DNA of 64,000 nt, taken from NCBI GenBank assembly GCA_014549065.1, contig JACDOX010000034.1:6147065-6211064 (forward strand), written 5' to 3'. The DNA comes from Cardinalis cardinalis (taxonomy: Eukaryota; Chordata; Aves; Passeriformes; Cardinalidae). Shown piece by piece: positions 49,780-60,303 of this stretch. The notes under the pieces are model-generated. The model was not told the DNA's origin. It searched no databases and worked only from the letters and a program-made list of their open reading frames with translations. The stretch's first letter is position 1. Each line of letters opens with the position of its first letter. The position numbers and the translations under genes are program-made.

Positions 49780-50171
49780 TGTGACTGTGGTCACAGGGGC
49801 TCTTGAATGGGGGAAGAGATGAGAATGTTGACTCCATGATTGGAAGGCTTGATTTATTATTTTATGATATATATATTACATTATAACTACACTAAAAAGA
49901 AAAGGAAGGAAAAGGTTTCCTCAGAAGCTGGCTAAGCTAAGAGTAGAATCGAAAGAATGATAACAAGGGCAGATGTCTCGGACTCTGTCCGAGAGAGCTC
50001 CGTCTTGATTGGCCATTAACTATAAACATCCAAGATGAGCCAATCCAGAATCCACCTGTTGCACTCCACAGCAGCAGACAACCATTGTTTACATTCTTTT
50101 TCTGGGGCCTCAGCTTCCCAGAAGGGAAAATCCTAAAGAAAGGATTTTTAGTGAAAAAGATGTCTGCGACA
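49780..50171 (-). mobile_element. Solo LTR, songbird-type ERVK family (copy 2, reverse)
   Basis: This 392-bp LTR is the inverted relative of 20641-21010. Its right edge is the complement of TGTCGCAGACATC and its left edge begins TGTGACTG, the complement of CAGTCACA, so both ends are canonical TG...CA. GGGAAA is duplicated exactly on both sides. The reverse-strand AATAAA (TTTATT at 49853-49858) is followed by the family block matching TCAAGCCTTC. Relative to copy 1 it has a longer central part. An 8-bp stem with a 3-nt loop (49976-49994) lies in the middle of the LTR. Having its own target duplication, it is an independent insertion, not a duplicate of copy 1. No internal genes remain. Confidence 0.9.
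49853..49858 (-). promoter_or_regulatory. LTR polyadenylation signal (reverse)
   Basis: AATAAA on the reverse strand, at the same place in the LTR as 20935-20940 in copy 1. Confidence 0.5.
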
Positions 50172-50177
50172 GGGAAA
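50172..50177. repeat. Target-site duplication GGGAAA (right)
   Basis: Exact second copy of 49774-49779. Confidence 0.82.
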
Positions 50178-53100
50178 TACAAGAAATTATGTGAAAAAGT
50201 TTGTGTGTACAGTTTTGGTTCTCCCAGAAAAAAAGAACCTGTATCAGTATGGCAGTGATACTTATTTCCACAGAGTCAAGGAGCAGTTAATTTACAATAT
50301 GCACTGCAGCTGTCAGAGAGCTGATAAAACCAGAAATTCTTTCCTTGTTTTATAGTACTTTGAGATTTATTAATGTTTTGAAGGGATTAAGACAATACAA
50401 AAGCAGTTTGTTTAGCAAACTTGTGTTGAATAAGTAACTTCAGTCCCAGATAAATTTTTTTCCTAAATAGAAAACGGCATTTTTTTGAAAAGCAGAGCTA
50501 TTTCAAGAGTTGAGGGTTTCTCTTAGCATTAAGAGGATAAGATTTAAATTCTTTTTCTTTTGACTTTGTTGTGGGATTTGAACCTGGAAGTTTTATGTGC
50601 TATGTGATGCTCAGTCCTCCTGTGTGAAAATATGGTTCCTTACTTGCAAAAAAAAGTTTGAGTTATTTGTCTATTTTTGTCATTTGAATACATTCAGAGA
50701 GTTCCTATGATTAGGAACTAGCAAGAACTTGAAAATGGACCTTTCAGGGTCCCTAGAAATCCCAACTACTAATTATATCTGTTAGCTAGCTGTAGGCACA
50801 ATATTCTAATTTACTTCTGATTTCAAATAATTCCAAACCCATAGAAAAAAATTAAATGTTTTCTTTCCACAAACAAAAGTAAACAACAAACTACCTGAAG
50901 TTTTGCTGAAAATGTTTTTTTTCTGGCTTCTCATACAATCAGTGATTAGGTGCTTCAAATGAAGGTGTGCAAGCTCTTTTATTTGTTCGTTGGGTGGGGT
51001 TTTTTGGATTTTTTTTTCTGGTATGTACTGGTTTACTTCATTAGTTTTTCATTTGTCCATCTTTGTACTGGGCATCAAGTTACAATTCTAGATTTCGCCA
51101 ATGTCATATATTACCTATGTAGACTTAGTTTACATTCGGGACATGGAGAAATACTGATTGTTATGAGCCATACATAAAGATGAAAGGCATAAATATTTAA
51201 CACATAAGGCTGGAAAAAGTAAGAATAAGACGAATAAAGGTCTCAGGGTTGCAGTCAGAAAGGATCTGAAAATAGGATGAATTTTGGAAAGAGGATGAAG
51301 AACAAAATAACATATATACAGGTCAAACCAACATTAAATTGGGTTGGCAATAAAAAGCAATGCAACAATGGAAGCCTTGGCTATTATGAAAATGTTATGC
51401 TAGGTCCTGAGNGTGCAATCATTTTTCTGAATTTGAAGGAAAATAAGGAATAAAGGTCTCAGGCCCTTCCTGAGGAGAGATATAGGACAACATGANGGGT
51501 GCTGTCTGCTCATTGCCCTGTGGCTTTGGTCTTGTAAAATGCCCAGAGCTGAGGAGACCTGAATTTGTTCTAAGCTGACTGTACCTTCATTGTAGTCAAG
51601 GAGAAATCTGCATAGCAATACCACAGCTCAGGAAAAAATCCAGGTATTGAAGGATGAAACCCCTTCAGGAGTAGCATCATCTCACATTGGTTCTCTTCCT
51701 CTTCCCCTTCCTGTATGTAAAAACTTCAAGCACTGTGTTTTCTTTTGCAAAGAACAAGCAACAACTTTGTGCAAAATTGAGCTGGTTTTTGGCAACTCAA
51801 GTACCCAGAATAAAACTAGGTAGATCAATTACCTGAGTGAATATTAAAGTAGAAAAGCACATACCCTGCTGATGTTGAGGGAGAAAGAGAAAGCAAAACT
51901 GTCACAAGCCTTCGCCCAAAAACTGGGAGGAGGTGAGTCGCAGTGAGGGAAGGTCATAGTGTTGACATCTGGTAGAGTAAAGGAGAAAGAGACAAATAGT
52001 CTTTCACTTCCTCAACCAAAACACAAAAGCTAAAGTCTGGGTAAGAAAGAAAGAAAGAGGGGAGTGCATGAAACCTTTATGAAGAAATTGTTTAGGCTTT
52101 ACTGGTGGGCTAAAAAAGCTATGGTTATTTCACAGCTCTGCACCACCTCTGCTGAGAATAGAAAACTGAAAGAAAAGCTGCCAAAGTTACCTTAATCAGT
52201 CTGTGAACAAGTGGGCACAAGACACAGCTTTTAGACATGAGCAGAAATACAAAAAAAGTAGCATTAGGTCAAGCATAAATTGTAAGATTTTCTTTAGAGA
52301 AGACACTTAAACATTATTCTTCAAAAACTGTGTAGAATGATCATGTTCTTCTGTGTTATAAGAGTTTTTTTACATCTTTAAAATTGCTTTTTAAACAGCT
52401 TTATTCCCATTTATGAGTGTGAAAAATTAACTCCCACAACTCCAGGAATTTCAGTATAAATCTCTCAAGAGTTTTTGTAATGATCTCCTCAAATATGAAT
52501 CAACTCATTGGTGTCAATCGAGATCTGTCAAAAAGGTTGCAGTGGGAAAACCTGGCATACAGAATAAGAGACTTTGTAACAAATAGAAATCAAGTCAAGA
52601 TCTCTTGAGTCCCAGTCTTAACTTTAAGTTCAAGACTCTCAGATACCTCATATTTTGCAGATGTTTACCTAATTAGCAAGAACTAGCTAATACAATATAT
52701 GTTAAATCTAGCACCAGATGACGTTTAGCTCTTGAATATATACACCATTATATGTTTGCATTTCTGGAGCACTCACATTACTTCACCAGAATTGGTGCAC
52801 AATGGTGAAAAGACATCAGTGTTTAAAAAGGCTTTAAGTCCATTAATTCAAATGAGACCAATTCCTTTTTCTATAAACAAATCCATAAATGAGGGAAACT
52901 TGAAAAAAGTCCCACTGAGGCTTAATTACTTTTTTGGATGCTACAACATGCAAAGAACATTGACAATTTTCCATTTTTAATGAAAAATAGCCAGGTTTTC
53001 TGCCAGGGACAGTGAGCTCACTACACTTAATCAACTAATAAGTCCTGTGGTGATGATTTTTCCTTCAATGAAATGTTGTTTCTATGAGTTGCTCCATCAT

Positions 53101-56100
53101 ACCTATCAAAAAGTACAGAGAAAAAAGGTGCAAGAGTGACTTTAGGTAACATTTAAACTCCCTAAGTCCTAAATCTGGGATTATATTTGTCTTTTTCTTT
53201 GCTGAATTTATAAGCAGCCCTCTCTTGTAACAACTGGTATTGAGGAGTAATCCCCAAGGTGGAGAAAGGAGAGGTTTGCTTGGCAAATATAGTTGAATGA
53301 AAANAATTTAAGTTCAACTGACTTTTGCTGAGCTGATGGCTGTTTTTCACTGGAATTCACTCAGATTTTTTGCAGGTCTGGGCCTTCTAAAAATTATGGG
53401 ACCTTGGGCCACGGCAGACAGTCCTGAGAACTCCAGTATTTGAAATACCACAAAACAATTAATTGATTGTCCTGAAAATGACATCTGGTTTATATACAGT
53501 TTTTTAGTTTATTTGTATAATAAATAAATAAAATAAACTGCTGCTGTATCAGTCTGAAGTTGATGAATTTGTATCTAAAATACTGAAACTATTTTTCCTT
53601 CCATTTAAAAACTTATAAGACATATTTCAAAATAAACTTAAAATATTGCATTAGATACATNAGAGCTGTCAAAATGAGAAGTTTAGATCCATACTTTTAA
53701 AAAAGTATATTTTAAAAATTTGAAAATCCTTTTTTTCTTATAAATGTTCTAATAATTTCTATCACTATAAAATTAATTTTGGAGACCAAATTGCCAATAA
53801 TTGAAAAATACGTCTAGCTCTGTGGACAAGACACAAGGAGCCTTCATAGGAGCAGGATTCTATATTCCTTTTTCTTTTTAGGCTTCTTGTATTGTAAATA
53901 TCTATTAATTTAAAAAATTCTATTTTTTTCCCTGTCTCTCTCTGTTCCACTGAGCTTTTCCAGNTGGTACTTCCTTTGTTAGGAAATGGAGAGCTTAGTT
54001 CTTTGTTTCATATGACTTTTTTTTACTCTTTGTAGCAGTGTTCTAGATCAATGACATCCTTACAAAGAAACCAACAGACCAACAAACCCTTAATTTGTGC
54101 TTACACGGTCACCCAGTGCTTGCCTCCATCTATAGATGTTTAATACAGAGCACATTATGACTGTGCTCACTGCTGTGAAGAACCCAAAAGCTGATTCCAA
54201 GGAAGGAAGGACTAATCCTGCCCAAAGTATTTCTTGGAATTGTTCTAATGTGGCAGAGCACCCAGTTGCTACCCTGTTTTACCAAGATTGAGATTGTGAT
54301 TATAAACTTCTCTGTTTCAAGTCTAAGCATTCTCAATAATCTCATTCAGAGCCAAAAAATCTGTTTTATCCATCATTTCTGCCTTGCAAAACGATCACTA
54401 AATCACTGTATGGAAACTTAACTGGTGGTATACTCTCCCTTGCNCTACTGACACCAAGTATTTAAAAATAATTATAATAGCCATGGGCTGCCCTAGTTTG
54501 TGGTATTGTCTCTGTCTTCAGTCAGCCTGAATTATTTTCACCATTATAATTTCCAAGATAGAAACAATATATTTTTTGATTTTCCGGCCTTGCAGTTCTG
54601 TCTAGATTCTATATCAATGCAAGGGGGGAAAAGTGATTAAGGATTGATTCTGGGAAATGGTAGATTGAATTATTGATTGCAAGGTTTTCTGATACTTTGC
54701 CTGATCCCAGAAAAACATAATTTGTCCACTCTTGAAAAGCTTAGACGTCCCTTTACATTACAAAAAAGAAATGTTGTATAAAAATCCTGAAAGAATATTT
54801 CATTTTATCATGGGTAATTATGTGATTGTGTGACACATGTCGCTCTGTGGAACTGTCCATTATTGACATCCGACCTCCACAGCGAACCCTTAAAGAAAAT
54901 AAAGAGCTTTGTTCTATTACGCCTTAAATACTTNTTCATAACACCTAAAATAAAGGCAAAAGGGATCCTTATCATAAATGTTTAATTCTTGCTGATATTC
55001 AGATTCCCAGGCCGTGAAATTTGCTGAAGAATATGTTCCTTTGCAGGAAATTATGTTGAAACATAACTCCAAGTAAAAAATTAAACATTACTAATACCTT
55101 GATATGCAAGGGAAGCCATTGAACAAATCTACTCATTTTCCTAATTCACTTCCTATAACTCTATCTAANTTTGAATCTCATTGATGTCAATAGGGAGCTG
55201 TACTCTACCACAGAAACCATCTCCTGTAAGAGCACATGTACTGCNTGGAACTTCACAGAGCTTTGCTTATGAGATGCCACAATTGATACAAGAGAGATGA
55301 TAGTGCAGGAAACAACAGAAAAAATAATGAAACACCTTCAAAAAGCAAACATACAGCATGACCATTATATTTCCAGCTGTGTGTTCAGCAGAAAATTCTA
55401 CATGAATTGTTTTCAGCCCTGGGTAGAGTAATAACATAGATGACACCCCAAGGAAGCTCCCCAGCAGTCCAGACATCAGGGCTTAGACTGAGCTTAGCAG
55501 GAGCAGGGCTCTCNACATGGTTTCCCTCTGCTTAGTATTGCTCACTGCTTTGCTTCTTTACTATCTGATGAACTCATGCATATTCCATGAGAGATTAAGT
55601 TTTACAACAAAAACAAAGAGAAAAAGACTGTTCTTAAGGATAAACCTACGATTTTTAGAAGAATAATTGGCTACAACCAACCCGTAGATGGACCCTAGAA
55701 AATAAGTTCATACTACATCTGCCTTATTATTTTAAATAGCTGAAGTTAGGCAATATTAAACTTTAATAAAAGGGTAGGAAATAGATTGGTTTTGGAGACT
55801 AAAACCCCTCTTGGTTCAGTATAGTAAGATTGAGTTGATTTAACCTGCTCTGTTTCTATACTAATCAANCTCAGCACAATACTCATGCAATAGACAAAGC
55901 CAGAAAAAGGCTGATCTGTGCCTGTAAGTTGTGTTTGACAGAAGCATTATACCTTTGTGAAGTGTATTTCTGGGAGTGCTAGATGAAGTCTGAGATGTAA
56001 GAATACNTATTACCCTACAGAAAATGTGTGACAAGTGCAGCTGACAGGAAAACCACTTGCTTTATTTTACTTTCCTAGAGAATTCAAATATTTTCTTATT

Positions 56101-56161
56101 CTGTTGAAGAATACAGCTGGAGATGAGAAACTAGATGTAGTGTTAAGGAAATGTGAGGAGG
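50178..56161. other. A+T-rich unique sequence, no gene seen
   Basis: No gene recognised. A 16-bp exact direct repeat (51232-51247 and 51448-51463) and a small CpG-containing patch (54835-54935) are discussed as observations. A T/G-rich patch at 50990-51030 belongs to the recurring tract class. Confidence 0.65.
51232..51463. repeat. Pair of 16-bp direct repeats, 200 bp apart
   Basis: GAATAAAGGTCTCAGG occurs at 51232-51247 and again at 51448-51463. The enclosed 200 bp are not recognised. A pair this close is unlikely by chance and could be target duplication or the remains of a local duplication. Confidence 0.75.
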
Positions 56162-56670
56162 TGTCATGGTTTAACCATATCCATCAGCTCAGCCCCAGAC
56201 ACCTGCTTACTCACTGCCTCAGTGATGGCAGAGAGAATCAGAAGAGTAAAAGTAAGAAAAAAAAATAATTAATGCACCATTTCTCAACGATGTTCAGCCA
56301 TCCCCAGGAAAGCAGAGCTCCATCACATGTTACTCAGGAAGATAAATTACTTATCTCACAATATACTTCTCTCCTCCCTCTTCCACCAACTTTTTACTGC
56401 TCATCATGATGCCATAGGATGTGGAATATTACTTGAGTGACTTGGGATGAGCTGTCCTAGGTGTGTTTTCTTCCAACTTCTTGTGCNCCCACAGGCTCCT
56501 CCCTGGTGCAGCGGGGTGAGAACAGAAGAGGCCTTGACACTGTGTNAGAGCTCTCAGCAGTCAGAAAACATTTCTGCATTAGCAACACAGTTTCCAGTAT
56601 GAATCCAAAACACAGCCACATGCAAACTACTGAAAGGAAAATTAACTCNATCCCAGGCAAAACCAGAACG
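56162..56670 (-). mobile_element. Solo LTR, ERVL-type avian family, reverse (copy 2)
   Basis: This block of about 509 bp begins 'tgtcatggtttaaccatatc' and ends 'tcccaggcaaaaccagaacg'. It follows the same family as 32436-33055 read in the antisense direction: the 'gagagaatcagaagagtaaa' segment, 'gttcagccatccccaggaaa', 'ataggatgtggaatattact', 'cttccaacttcttgtgcncc', 'aggccttgacactgtgtnag', 'gtatgaatccaaaacacagc' and 'ggaaaattaactcnatccca'. The sense strand is therefore the reverse one. The terminal CA has become CG. Target duplications are unclear. No internal retroviral genes flank it. The family name is not asserted; the ERVL class is from memory. Confidence 0.87.
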
Positions 56671-57462
56671 GGGGAATAGCTGCACACATCTCTCCTGAGA
56701 TGCCTGCCCTCTTTCTCACAGAATTGTTACATGGAATGCACTCACTCTGCCAAAGTTAATACCTTGGTCCTAAATACNGAGCCCTTGGGGACTGAGCTTC
56801 AGATTGCTGTTGCTTCATTATTCTTTCCAGGGCTTCTCTTCCACAGGGCCAGAAATGAGATCTGGGTGGACCTGCAAGTCCCAGAGCTTCTGTCTTTTGC
56901 CAAGGCTGCCTGTCCTGAAAATCATCCTCTCTAGCCTGTGTTTCCAGGCTTCCTGTACATTATGCAGGGTACAGAGGTACTCTTCTTGCCCACTATTTGA
57001 AAGAAAAACTGCAAGTAAGCTGACTTAAAATTATGAATTAGATATTTACAAGTTCCCTGACAAGAAGTGGGTTTATTGTCAGAATCAAGTTCATTGCCCC
57101 AGATGTATCAGGTAGAGAGAGACCCAAACATTGAGAATTCAGGCAAGNCTGCTTAGCATAAGTACATTAAGTGTCCCAGAGCTGCTGCACGAGGAGCAAT
57201 ATGACAGGAATCTGGACAGAGTAATGTGGAGTTTTCCTGAGCTTTCAGTGCAGGTTTGCTTGCTGAAACCTCAGGAGGCTTTCAGTGAAATATTATATAA
57301 TCCACCAAATTCATATTTTNCAATGAAACGCTGTTCCATCACAAAATATCTCTGTGGTCCTCGTAGTATATGATCTCCTTGTACTGCTGTCTCAGCTTTA
57401 ACTGGTGAATAGATAGAGAGATAAAACAATCTCCAATGTCAGGATGAAGTTTTGTTATTGGG

Positions 57463-57530
57463 GCTTATTTTTTGGGGGGGAGGGGTTGTTTTTTGTTTAG
57501 TTGGTTGTTTTTTTGGTGGTTTTTTTGTGA
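57463..57530. repeat. T/G-rich tract with G8 and G4 runs
   Basis: Forward strand T and G with GGGGGGGG-A-GGGG near 57473-57485, followed by GGTTG and GGTGG. It is the most G-dense point of the T/G tracts in the window. Confidence 0.75.
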
Positions 57531-57778
57531 CATTATGTTGTGCTAGACTGTTCCCTTGGGCTTTACCTTACCAACCCCAATGACTGCTACTCCCTGAGTG
57601 CTAGTGCTGTTATTTTGAAAAGAAGTAAGGCTCCATTTCTTTTTTTGTTGCATTCACACCCAGCGTAGTAGCTTAATGCCTGCCACAGGAGTCAGTATCT
57701 CTGTGATAAAATGTATNTATCTAAATGGATGTACCTGAATGTGCAGACAAGAGTAGCATTTTTTTTCTCTTAAATGTG

Positions 57779-57803
57779 ATTTTTTGTTGTTGTTGTTGTT
57801 TTC
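57779..57803. repeat. (TTG)n microsatellite
   Basis: T6 followed by about five TTG units. Confidence 0.75.
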
Positions 57804-60263
57804 TGATGTTGACTTGTCTTTTTAAATGTAGTGTCTGCAGAATGAGTGCTTTCTCCCAGTTTGAATTTTGTTGTCTTCAGCACAAAGTTGCACAGTCTGA
57901 CATTTGTGGGCTGTTCACACCACATACTNTTTTCAATTGCTTATGTTGCCATCTTTTCAGGCTTCTGTGCTTTTTGCTTTTTATGGCTTCNGGGACTCTT
58001 CTAATAGCATCCTTATTATCTTTCATTATTGTCAGGAAAAGGCAGTTGCAGAACTTTGCTCATCATCCCACAGGAAAGGCAGGACTCTTAGTAGTAAAGA
58101 GAGTTGAAAAATTTTAAAACAGATGTGAAAATCAGGCCCGGCATTCAGGTATAAATTTTCTTCTGATGTTTTGGTGCCTCTGTTTATGTCCTAGTTAAAA
58201 CCTGAAAGGATAACATTGTTGTAAGAAAACAAGCGCAACTTGAAGGTCTGGATTGTTTCTCTGTGAACACATCTTCATGGATATGTGTGCCTTTCCCAGC
58301 TAATATGGGTAGATTTGCATTTCACTATTCTAAAGCTTGAATTTATAATTAAATCCACCCCAGCTTTTCACATTACGTAGCAGCAATAACACTGAGCNTA
58401 CTCTCAGCCCATGGCACTCAAGAAAGGTCATTCAAGTTAGGCAAGCTATCAGTGAAAAAAAGGTGAAGGTGAGCTACGTTACTGTGCACTTGCCATAGTG
58501 CATAAAGGGACAGGTGCTTGTAACCTGGTATATGAAAAATTTCTAAACTGTAGTAATTTGAAAATATATTTAAGCCCCCAGAGTTGAACACATTTCAGTA
58601 CCCCTGGTTTATGATTGAGGCACTTCAGGCTCCTTAGCCCAAGAGAAATAGTGGGCAGTTTAAATCATGATACTAAACAAGCTCCTAATTCCCTTTTAAA
58701 ACAATGTTTACAATCTACAAGATTAAGCTCCACTGGTAAATAGAAAAAGAAAGTTTATTTCAATAATAATTTATTTGTAAAAGAAAATGTTTCATTTTTC
58801 TAAAAATATTCTGCTGTGACTTCACTTTTTATTGAAATACATACTAACATCATGATTTTGTGTTTCTAAAAAAAGAGGTTGACTTCTAGGACTTTCTTTA
58901 ATCATTAATTGGAATCATAGTGATTCAGCACCATGTTGAAGGCATAAAGTAATTTAAAAACAGAACAGTTTAAAATCAAAATACAGCTCAGGATTGTCTG
59001 TGTCTAAACAATAAAATTAATAAATGTAGTACATCCACCCCTTCTGTACCCTGAACAATTAAAATGTGAATATAGAGACATGAATATTCTGGCAGAAGAA
59101 ATCACTATTTAAAATTTCTGGGTTTAAATTGCTAAGAATTAGTCTCCATTTCAGGATCCCTTTTCCTCTCTATACAGACATTTAGATGTGGTTTTCCTTT
59201 TCTTCCTTTTAATCATCAAGTGTTAAAAAGCCAGGCACTGTATGAGGATTTTAGTACTTAAAAGATGAGAATGTGCATGAAATCAGATTCAACACTCATA
59301 AAGCACCTTGCTTCTGAAAATTAAATCAGAAAATCTAGATTTTANTAAATATGTTGGGTGAAAATGCAAGGGAGAGAGCTGCACTTTTAATTTTACCATC
59401 TTTGTTACAGTGTANCTTCATTGACTTAAGATTTACAATGGGAGAAACTAGACAAAAGCTACTCCCCTTGTCTTTATTATGAAGAAAATATATTTTTATC
59501 ATCAAAAAGCATCCAAATGCCCAGAAGTCACTTAAGACTGTACATTCGTTTTACTCTCAATTTACATCAGTACTTAGCAAACCAAGAGTTTATATTTTAA
59601 GAAATATAGACTCATTAATCAGTTGGATACCTTTAATATTTTTATCCTGTGTATACTCTTCTCCTCATGACCATACATTAAGAGGTTCATTCTTCACTAT
59701 CTCTCAGTCACTACAGAGGGTGCTCCATATGAGCCNCTAAAATTGCCTTTGAACAGCACAGTTCTCAGCGTGATTACTTAGGCAAACCAGTTCACTGCCT
59801 ACAAAAAAGAACTCAGTGCATTTCTTTTTTGCCCTCCTGTTCAGAGAAGTAGTTCAAGCCTCCAATCACAATANATTTAATCGCATATTTTGTCTTTTCC
59901 AAACTTTGGACATAGAGCATGTGTACACAGCAGAGATACTCTTCAGGGCAGTTCTGAAATGGTGCACACATCTTTCCCTCTGGTTGCCCNCCTGAACATT
60001 ACTTTCACAGTATATGACTGTGCATGACTGTGGATCTTCTCCTAGAAATATTGTCCTCTGCGATGGGACACTTGACTGTTGTGCTGATTTGGAGGCAGCG
60101 TCTTTATGTTATGCATGATAAATTACCAAGCAAGCCAAAATTTTTCCGAGAATTTAGAGTGGTAAAAGTTAACGAAAGGAAAAATGAAGGTTTGCAATAA
60201 GTCTTAGGAGGACCCTGGGTCCAAGACTGCAACATAAAACTGAAACTCCCCAGAGGCAAAATA

Positions 60264-60303
60264 AAAAAAAAAAAATAAGAGGGAAGAAGGAAAGGAAGGA
60301 AGG
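60264..60303. repeat. Poly-A then GGAA purine tract
   Basis: An A run of about 13, then GGGAAGAAGG and repeated GGAA units. It is purine-only on the forward strand. Confidence 0.7.

Noticed and set aside
49976..49994. 8-bp stem with 3-nt loop inside the reverse LTR as an independent element
   Set aside because: It is part of the LTR. The forward copy has a different, offset hairpin there, so conserved folding is not supported.
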